NCBI GenBank assembly: GCA_002179805.1
Contig: NAVB01000111.1
Location: 19,739-83,738 of the forward strand
Length of the DNA: 64,000 nt
From: Acanthamoeba lenticulata
Lineage: Eukaryota; Discosea; Longamoebia; Acanthamoebidae
Direction of reading: 5' to 3'
The notes beneath the pieces were generated by a model, which worked only from the letters and a program-made list of their open reading frames with translations, made no database searches and had not been told where the DNA came from. Below, piece by piece: positions 56,815 to 64,000 of this stretch. A program made the position numbers and the translations under genes. Each line of letters begins with the position of its first letter. Position 1 is the first letter of the stretch.

Positions 56815-58662
56815 ATGCAGCCGCTGGCGAGCGAGAAGCATGGACGACGAGAGGTGGAGTACGTCGAGGAGGCGGAGGCCCTGGTTGCGCGGCAGAGGGA
56901 CCGGCCACACGGTGCGTCTCCAGCTTGACCAGTCTAGCGCGAACCGACGAATGACCGACGCAAACTTCCTCCTCCTTTAGAAAGGGCGCCGCTGCGGTTG
57001 GGCCACATGCTCAAGTCGCTGCTCCTTCCCACCGGCTATCCCGCCTCGGTGAGGCAAGACTACATCCACTACCAGAAGTGGGAGATCGCCAAAGGCATCG
57101 TCTCCTCCGCGGGCTTCGTGTACGGCCTGTTGTCTCTGGGTGCCGTCTTTCATCTCATACTTCGCCGCGAGGCCTAACCGGGAGGGACCACCGCGGCAGG
57201 ATCTCCACGAACGCACTGCTCAGTGCCGTGGGGCTGGGGGAGGGCGCCATGCCGGCAGCCGCCGCCATCTCGTGGGTGCTCAAGGACGGTACAACCACCT
57301 TTGCTGCGCCACTGCTCGATCCCTGGGTCTCAAACGCTGCGGTGCGTGCCGAGGACAGGCCTGGGCTGTGTGGGCGTGATGCTGGTGGCGGGCGCCTTTG
57401 GCAAGTTCTTTGATACAGAAACCAAGCGTATCCGGTGGGCTGCGGATTGCATTCACGTTGGCGGCGTTGCGGTACTTCTTGATGCCCCATCACGCTTATC
57501 TGTTCGCTCGTTTCATGACATCACTCACTGCGCGACACACAAACCACACGCAGCTGGAGCTTGCAACACCGCTCTTCCCGGCCTACTTCCTCCCGCTGGC
57601 CTCTCTGGCCAATGCGGCCAAGGGCATTGCCGGTGCGCGCCAGTTCGCCCTGCATCAAAGAATTCCTCGCTGAAGCTCATACATGGTATACCATCAGGGC
57701 TTACCACGGGCGCGACAAAGGCGGCCATCAACCAGGGCTTCGCGCTGCGCGACAACCTGGGTGACATCACTGCCAAGGGTACGCATTCTGCCGTCGTTCA
57801 CCGCCACTACCAAGGATCAAGGACGTGGCTTACCGTGGGCGCCCGCCAGGTCACTCGCAGAGCATCGTGGCCTACCTCATGGGCATGGGCCTCGGCATCG
57901 GCACCACCTATATCACCGGTACGCCAGCCAGCGCTGACGATACCCGCATCTTCCTGTCCCCGGCTGACTCGCGGTGGGCTTGCAGGCGGGGAGCTGCAGA
58001 GCTTGTTCGCCGTGTACGGCGTGCTGGCGGGGTGCCATTTGGCCTGTTCGCACCGCGCGCTATCCAACGTGCGGCTCACAACCCTCAGCCGCCAGCGGCT
58101 CAACCTCATCCTTGGCGCCTTCCACGACCGAGGCACCGTGGTGGCGCCCGAGGAAGTTGACGAACACATCATCCTCCCGGCGCCCGCTGACCGCCGCGCA
58201 GCGCCGGCCATTGTCATGGGCGCTTCCCTGCGCGACGTCCTGGCGCCCTCTTCCACCGGCGCCGGTCCGCTGGCGTCCCTGTTCGCGCCGGCGCGGCTGG
58301 CCTCGGTGTCCGCCGCACCGTCACCGGGCCTGCTGCGCGAGCTGATCGCACTGCACCGCGAAGAGCGATTCGTGGTGCGCTATCGGCCCGAGAGCGGCCG
58401 TGTGCTGGTGGTTCTCCATGAAGACGCTGCGCCAGAGGACGTCCTCCGGGCCTACTTCACGGCCTACCACCTCGGCCGAATGGCATCCGACGAACAACAC
58501 GACAGCCCCGGACGACCGGATGCTGACGTCACGCTGAGCAAAGAACGGGCCAGCGTGGCTTACACGGGGGCTCACTACGAGCGCTTCCTCGGCCAGCTTG
58601 ATAAGTACGGGTGGACCCGCAACGTGGTGCTGGCCTCGGGCGCTGTGCGAGCCCGCTGGTGA
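56815..58662 (+). CDS. RUS / DUF647 family protein (ROOT UVB SENSITIVE; RUSF1-like)
   Basis: ATG at 56815 gives MQPLASEKHGRREVEYVEEA. Exon 2 reads LRLGHMLKSLLLPTGYPASV, RQDYIHYQKWEIAKGIVSSA, the family's hallmark FLPxGYPxSVxxDYxxYQxWD opening. Later exons supply ISTNALLSAVGLGEGAMPAA with AAISWVLKDGTTTFA, GAFGKFFDTETKRIRWAADC, LELATPLFPAYFLPLASLAN with AAKGIAG, GLTTGATKAAINQGFALRDN with LGDITAKG, and QSIVAYLMGMGLGIG. A long last exon has RALSNVRLTTLSRQRLNLIL and ends in VVLASGAVRARW. These are small-residue-rich membrane segments. RUS proteins act in plant seedling development and vitamin B6-linked pathways; human RUSF1 function is unclear. No molecular activity can be claimed. Family assignment is strong from at least five conserved blocks in order. 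Confidence 0.87.
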
Positions 58663-58739
58663 ACTATGGAAACTGTAAACTGCATGAGGCGTCAAAGACC
58701 TTTGTTGGCCTTTTCTTGAGAGAGTGAACCGGCCCGGGT

Positions 58740-59101
58740 TCAGGGACTTGATGGTGTGGAGAGGTCCATTGGCGCGTTGGGAGGTGCCGGCGAGCCCGAC
58801 AGTCGCTCGCGCAGCGTCTCTACCGTGGTCGGAGTCGCGAAGAAGTGCTGCAGGTCCGGCGAGGCAAAGGTGTGCAGCTGACCATCCTCTCCGCGCACCA
58901 CCACGAGAACTTGGTTGCTGGTCAAGCCCGCAAGCTCTTCAGCCTGGCGATCGATTTGGATCGTGAGTCATGTGACCCGGACGTTCACCTGCAAGAAACA
59001 ACACGAACCTGTTGCAGCAGTCTCTCCGTGCGGCGGGCCGCCACTTCTTGCCTGTGGGCGTCGTTTTCCAACCTTCTCAGGGGTATGCGCGAATATGACA
59101 T
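58740..59101 (-). CDS. Minimal divergent MADS-box (SRF-type) protein, 98 aa
   Basis: Two exons, 59101-59009 and 58943-58740, joined in phase. Exon 1 encodes MSYSRIPLRRLENDAHRQEV then AARRTERLLQQ; exon 2 starts AEELAGLTSNQVLVVVRGED and continues GQLHTFASPDLQHFFAT. Alignment by eye to SRF/MADS domains matches the I-x-L-x-R-L/I-E-N core, the coiled DNA-binding helix, the A-x-E-L-x-x-L-T-x-x-Q-V-L hinge and the hydrophobic strand pair ending TF(A/S)xPxLQ. The protein has almost nothing beyond the domain. In the DNA-contacting helix several Lys are replaced (LLKKA-type becomes LLQQA). It could be a natural dominant-negative dimer partner or a weak DNA binder. A 77-bp spacer separates it from the convergent RUS gene. 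Confidence 0.65.
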
Positions 59102-59392
59102 GGTGTTCAAGACTCGCAAGATGCAGCAAGTGCCAGTGCCTCACGACTGCAAATAAGTGAAGTTCAGTGTACTTCCCGCCGGACCAATGCCATTTTTCTC
59201 CTACGCGACCATACAGTGGTGCGCAGTGGGCCGCCAAGGTCTTCGTCTTCGCTTCTTTCTTTCCTTTCCTCGCTTTTCATTCTTTACGCAAGGCCTAGGA
59301 TATCGCAAAGGAAAAAGAGGAGTTGTGCTGAGTTGTTTCGCTTTTTCGTCTTCGCCGCAGCCTGAAGATTTCAGCTCAAGCTTGCTGAGGGG
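59102..59392. promoter_or_regulatory. Divergent spacer (MADS-box / cAMP-receptor-type GPCR)
   Basis: 291 bp without a supported exon. T-rich tracts at 59250-59290 precede the GPCR ATG. Both start sites must lie in it. Confidence 0.4.
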
Positions 59393-61066
59393 ATGGACGA
59401 CCAGGAGCTCAAGGCCATTGTAGGCACCGTTGCCATAGGCAGCATGATCTCCATCGTGAGTGTTCTCTTTCTTCTCATCTCTGCCCTGGTGCTGGGCAAG
59501 TGGCGCAAGAGCTACTGGCGAATGATCCTGTGCCTTGCCATATCTGACTTCACCGTCTCCTGTTCTTTTGTACTCTCCTCTCTGCCCTTCATTTTTCTAT
59601 TTTTTTAATCTATGTTTTATATTTCTTAATAAAAACAAAATAAATGGCAGGTCGCTGGCGCGCTGCCGGTGTTCCTGTGGCTGGAGCCGCTGTCCGTGGT
59701 GCCCTGCAACCTTCAAGGTGCGCTACTCGTCTCGCTCACCGTTGTGGCCAGCGGCTTGTCGCTGATCAGTGTGTGGGTTGGCGCCAACACAGGGCTGCTC
59801 GTGCAGTTTGGCAGCAGCGGCACGACGTACTACGCGCTCGCGATCGCCGTCGTGCTCTACCTTCAAGTGGTGCGCGAGACCAAGGTATAGTAGCCATGCG
59901 CGCCACTTTGATCGGGCCTCCTCCGATCTCGTTCTTCCTCTGAACGGACATGGGCGTGCTGATCGGGCAGGTCACACCGAGGATGGAGATCGTCCTCCAC
60001 TTGCTCTGGCTCCCGCCCGCGCTCGTGCTCGCGCTGCTCCCGCTCTACGACGTCGATGGCATCCACTACGACAACACCGGTGCCCCAGACGCCTCCATTG
60101 TCATCGTCAATGTCGCCAAACAATACCCAAAGGCGCAGTGTTTGCTGACGTTTTGCTGGGGCAGTGGGCTGGTGCTGGGTCGGGGAGCATCCCACGTACG
60201 CGCGCTTCGTGGCGTCGTACATGTGGGTGTGGTTGGTCATCATCTCGATCCTGTGCTTGTACTACTCGATCTTCTCCCACATGCGACGACGTACGTCCTG
60301 CCTCCCTCGAGCTCACGCGAGCGCCTCTGCTCCTCACCGCTCGGGGCTGACTGATGTCTGTCGATCGGGACCGGTTCATTCATCGCTGGCTGCGCGCGGA
60401 GACAGAAGCCCAACAAATCAAGTTCGCGCGCTTGACCGAGATCGCGTCAGGCTCGGTGTACTCGCAGCAAACCAAGAGCGCACAGCGACTCCTTCTCTAT
60501 CCTCTCTTCTTCATCATCTTCTGGATCCCCGCCACCATCAACAGGTGCCGTGGCTCCTCCTCCGTCTTCTTCTGTGCTGTTGTTGAGCAAGAACGATGGT
60601 GGTGGTGATGTCGACATCTGTCTGACTTGATTGATCATCATCGTCGTCAGAACGCTGGAGGCGGCCGGGTATTCGATCTATGCGGTGACCTACCTCGAGT
60701 GCTTCTTCCTGCCGCTCCAGGGCATCGCCAACACGCTGATCTACCTCTTCACCTCAGAGGCCCACAAGGTGAGCATGACTTGTTGTTGTTGTCGTCGTCA
60801 TCGTCCAACCCCTTGACCTCATCACCAACATGCACGCGCAGGACATCATGCGCCGCTTCCGCAAGAGAGACTACACCCGCGTGGACTACCGGCTCAGCCC
60901 GGCCACCACGGAAGGTACCCTCGTGTCTTTCGTGTCGCACGAGCGTCCTCGCCGACACGACTCACCACCATCACCACACCACTGCGCAGATTGGCGAGAG
61001 TCCCCGGAGTCGCCGCTCGCCATCAACAACCCGTCGACGACACACCACAAGTGGGAACAGAATTAA
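59393..61066 (+). CDS. Seven-transmembrane receptor of the cAMP-receptor (CAR/family E) type
   Basis: ATG at 59393 gives MDDQELKAIVGTVAIGSMIS, TM1 (IVSVLFLLISALVLG), then RKSYWRMILCLAISDFTVS, the family's TM2 opening. Later exons give TM3 (ALLVSLTVVASGLSLISVWV), YYALAIAVVLYLQVVRETK, TM4 (IVLHLLWLPPALVLALLPLY), a loop with the family's GWCWV motif (the Cys pairing with TM3), TM5 (ARFVASYMWVWLVIISILCL), a basic loop (RRRxxVDRDRFIHRWLR), TM6 (RLLLYPLFFIIFWIPATINR), TM7 (YAVTYLECFFLPLQGIANTL-IYLF) and a tail ending PSTTHHKWEQN at 61066. It couples to heterotrimeric G proteins at the plasma membrane. The ligand need not be cAMP. One AT-rich intron follows TM2 (about 59575-59650). Confidence 0.8.
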
Positions 61067-61112
61067 AAAAATAAATTAATAAATAAACAAACAATTCCTT
61101 TTCTTGTATGTT

Positions 61113-63214
61113 CTACTGGTGGAGGTAGTGCTCGGCGGCGGGCTCGCGCAAGTTGTAGTTGGACGCCATCGAGTGACCGTAGGCGCCTGTCGGTGGACAA
61201 CGGGCCGAAGAACACACGTGAGCCCCTATGTGTGCCAAGCAGGCGCCGGGGCTGCAGGACGTACCAGCGGTGGCGATGAGCACCACATCGCCCTCCTGGG
61301 TCGCGGCGGGCATCGGGCGCGCATGGCCGAACACTGTGTGTTGCCCACCACAAACGAAGCCGATGATCATTCGGTTGAATCGCACAACGCTTAACCGCTT
61401 GAAAGAGAGAAAGAGACAAGGCGTCCGCACCGTCGCCAGACTCGCAAATGTTGCCCACGATTTCGGCGGTGATGACCGAGTCGTCCGTCGGGGGAGCGTC
61501 GCCGTGGTGAAGGCGCGAAAGGTTCACGATTTGGTGGTGCGCCGCGTAGAGAATGGGCCGGATCAGCGAGTTGAAGCCCGTGTCGACACCTGAATACGCC
61601 ACATGACCCGTGAGAGGAAGTGGGCCAAGTGAGACAAGAGTGCAGCGGTTTGGAAACCCAAACTGGGCGCAGTTTGGGAACGAACCGATGTAGCGGTAGG
61701 AGCCCTTGGACTTGAGCTGCGTCACCGTGCAGAGCAGCACGCCGGCCTCGGCGATGGGGAAGCGACCGGGTTCGAGCCACAGCGTGAACTCGGGGTTTGC
61801 GTTCTTGAACTCGCGCACCAGCTTGTCGACTTCCTGCAGGTTGAGAGCCGTCTGCTCCCCAGGCACCTCGACGATGCCGAGACCTCTGCACCGCACCGCC
61901 CCGTGATCATATGTGCTCCATTAGCAGAGCTCACGGAGGGCAGCGACAGGCGAGGAGTTGAGGGTTGGCACGTACCCGCCCAGGTCGAGCGAGGTGGCCG
62001 AAGGGAAGTACTGGCGCGCGCACGCGGCCAGGTAGTCGGCGTTCTCCCGCCATGTGGTTGGCGACAGAATGCCTGCCCAGAAGAGCGAAAGAGAACGAAA
62101 ACGACGACGGGGGAGGCGGGGGAGGAAGAAATGAGTATGTCATGTGATGAGATGTCGCTCGTTTTGCAAAGTGGAAGGACACACCGGAGCCCACGTGAGC
62201 GTGGAGCGCAGCGACGTGCACGCCGTGCTTGGCCGCGAGCTCGGCGGCGACGGGCAGTTCCTCGGCGGCGATGCCAAACTTGCTCTCCTTGCCCGCCGTC
62301 TTCACATGCTCATGGTGGCCCTGCGATGCTCGCGTGTAAGAAGCGGAAGCGCAGCACACGTCGAGAACGAGTTGATTGACGCAGCGTACCTTGCGCACAG
62401 AGGGATCCAGGCGCAGCATGACGTGCTTCCCGGAAAAGGTGGAGCCCCACTGCTGCAGCGGGTAGAGCGAGTCTGTGCCACATGCGGCGTCCAGCGACGA
62501 ATGCTCTGTTGGTCGTGCGAGTCAAAGAAAGTTGTGCGAGAGAAGCACGCACCCAGCGTCACGATAGCGCCCACGTTCAGGGCATACTCGTACTCCTCTG
62601 TGTGTGGATCAAACCAGGCGGTGAGTAGATCGTCAAGGCGCTCGGCAGCCAGGAGCAAGGCGCCTTAGTAGAAGCGACGTACTGCGGGGCGCAAAGTTGG
62701 GTGTGAACAGGAGGCGGCCGCCGCGGAAGGGCGCCTTCGTAGAGGCCGACGAGACGGTCGAGTCGATGAGCTGGAGGTCGGGGAACAGGGCGAGGACGTG
62801 CTGCACTTCGCCAGGGCTCACGCACTCGAATCCGAAACCAGCGTCGTACACGGCTCGCAGGACTGGCCAAATTAATTTGAGAATAAACAGAATATCCACA
62901 AAATGAAAAGAAAGAAAAGTGAACTTCTGCATACCGTCGGGGTGAGGGTTTGCCTTGATGGCATAGAAGAAGGTGTCGATAGAGGAAAGGCTCCGGAGCT
63001 GGGCAAGGGCGCGAGCAACGGTCGGTCCGTCGTACACGTAGAGCGGCGAACGCTGCTGTGCCAATTCGAGCAGCTGTGCCGATCGTTCCTGCGTGCTCCA
63101 CCACCGCCCTTCCGTCCCTTCGGCATGCTCCACCTTGACTTGCATTGCTCCTCCGGGTTGGCAGACGACAAAGAAGTGGCCGCAGAGAGAAGCCAGGAAA
63201 CTATTAATCGTCAT
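61113..63214 (-). CDS. lysA: Diaminopimelate decarboxylase (LysA-type, PLP group IV decarboxylase)
   Basis: ATG at 63214 gives MTINSFLASLCGHFFVVCQP. Conserved fold-III features follow in exon order: SPLYVYDGPTVARALAQL, DTFFYAIKANPHPDG (the PLP-binding Lys), AGFGFECVSPGEVQHVLALF, GKESKFGIAAEELPVAAELA, VHVAALHAHVGSG, TSLDLGG, FTLWLEPGRFPIAEAGVLL (EPGR), VDTGFNSLIRPILYAAHHQI, EIVGNICESGD (CESxD) and the C-terminal AYGHSMASNYNLREPAAEHY. The last part is the DAP-decarboxylase rather than ornithine-decarboxylase signature. It removes CO2 from meso-diaminopimelate to make lysine. The N-terminus has no obvious presequence. Tail-to-tail with the GPCR gene, spacer 46 bp. Lysine synthesis by this route is uncommon in heterotrophic eukaryotes, and bacterial or algal ancestry is likely. 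Confidence 0.88.
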
Positions 63215-63421
63215 TTTCCTTTCATTTTCGCGACAGAATTCCCGTTGAAAAAACAGGTCGTGTTTTGCGCTAATTTCCGACCGAGTAGAGGAGAGGGTTC
63301 ATCGTCGGCTACTGCTTGACGGGGCCGCGTCCAAGGGCGTTGACGTGCCCTGCCATGGACGACCAGAAGAGAACAAGAACAACTGCATCTTGCAGATTTA
63401 CGTTTAGACACTTGGATACAC
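63215..63421. promoter_or_regulatory. 207-bp head-to-head spacer (DAP decarboxylase / downstream gene)
   Basis: No exon is supported. The decarboxylase-proximal 60 bp are T-rich (cattttcctttcattttcgcg), compatible with promoter and 5' UTR. Confidence 0.4.
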
Positions 63422-64000
63422 ATGGAGCCCCGACGAGGAGGAATTTTGGAAGGACGAGGAGGAGTCGAGCACACTCCCCGCCAGGGAGACGAGTTGGAGG
63501 AGCTGCGACGAACTGCCACCGCTGAAGGGGATGATGAAGAAGAGCAGGCCACCACACAAAAGGCAGAGAAACGAAAGAAGAAGAAAAAGAGAAGTAAGGC
63601 GGCGGAAGAGGAAGGGAGTCCGAAATCACCACACGAGCGTCCCCCGTTGGTTCGCGAGCGCAGCTCGTTCTTCCCCACCAACGAAGGAGGTACGCCCTCT
63701 CGCCTGATCACTACGTCTTGTTTCTCCCAACTAAACAGACCGCCACGGCGCACCACCAGAGGGGGCGGACGTGTTGCTGCTCAACAAAGATGAACTCCTC
63801 TCCGACCGGCTTGATCGCAAGTTGCGCAATCTGAACCAGCTACGTCGTTCTTCAGTTGTGTCCGGGATGAAAGAGCTGTGGATGGAGGACTTGCCGCACC
63901 CTCAGCGCAGCCTAGGCGCTGCCGCCGCGGGCTGGGGCACCCGCGAGATGCCCACCGGTGCGGCCCTTCACCGTCCCCCCCCCCCTCTCTACCCTCTTCT
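63422..64000 (+). CDS. Unrecognised protein, N-terminal part only (3' partial)
   Basis: ATG at 63422 gives MEPRRGGILEGRGGVEHTPR, a polar acidic stretch and a Lys-rich cluster (KAEKRKKKKKRSK) that could be a nuclear localisation signal, then ERSSFFPTNEG. An intron (63689-63738, gtacgcc to aaacag) joins in phase to GADVLLLNKDELLSDRLDRK, LRNLNQLRRSSVVSGMKELW, MEDLPHPQRSLGAAAAGWGT. Another donor, gtgcgg, follows at about 63958. The window then ends. The basic N-terminus and a helical core are all that can be said, and no family is recognised. Confidence 0.55.

Overview
This is nuclear DNA of a free-living amoebozoan, most consistent with Acanthamoeba. The basis is content and style rather than a database match. 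Exons are GC-rich; genes are packed and cut by many short GT-AG introns, often with gtacg-type donors, of which some are extremely T/A-rich. The gene set mixes amoebozoan families (a cAMP-receptor-type GPCR, FG-GAP and CGVCGG surface proteins, BTB/filamin proteins) with general eukaryotic ones. No rRNA, tRNA or CRISPR array was seen.

Layout. Genes mostly alternate in strand, giving head-to-head pairs with spacers of about 100-300 bp (a few reach 570-740 bp) and tail-to-tail pairs with spacers of about 50-160 bp. In order: a large secreted FG-GAP/CARDB/CGVCGG protein (1-7581 +, 5' end outside the window); a DUF1992/DNAJC28-like protein (-); a cationic amino acid transporter (+); a METTL24-like membrane-anchored methyltransferase (-); a type I surface protein with bacterial-style VVWE/GQRF repeats (+); an RluA/RPUSD2-type pseudouridine synthase (-); an F-box/WD-like protein (+); a SPAG7-like R3H protein (+); a GH16 beta-glucanase gene split by a complete Copia LTR retrotransposon (22802-27979); a PEDS1/TMEM189 plasmanylethanolamine desaturase (+); an F-box/LRR/MYND protein (-); FAM32A (+); a decayed thiolase directly behind a bifunctional enoyl-CoA hydratase/3-hydroxyacyl-CoA dehydrogenase (-); a two-TOG XMAP215/Stu2-like microtubule protein (+); a giant RCC1-BTB-BTB-filamin protein with an FG-containing tail (-); a Hook dynein adaptor (-); an RUS/DUF647 protein (+); a tiny MADS-box protein (-); a cAMP-receptor-type GPCR (+); a diaminopimelate decarboxylase (-); and the 5' part of an unrecognised gene (+).

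The strongest biological story is the Copia element. It has 238-bp LTRs that look identical, a 5-bp target duplication (GGCCC), one intact 1558-codon gag-pol frame, and a primer site complementary to the anticodon region of initiator tRNA-Met, as in Drosophila copia half-tRNA priming. It sits inside the signal-peptide codons of the GH16 gene. The 3' LTR carries an ATG in frame with the rest of the glucanase, so a chimeric glucanase is possible. Other points of note are the RCC1-BTB-filamin-FG architecture, the MYND finger split by about 178 residues, and the internally deleted, frame-broken thiolase next to an intact beta-oxidation gene.

Gene ends were set by following splice phase by eye. 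Small exon-boundary errors are likely, and spans should be read as gene extents including introns.
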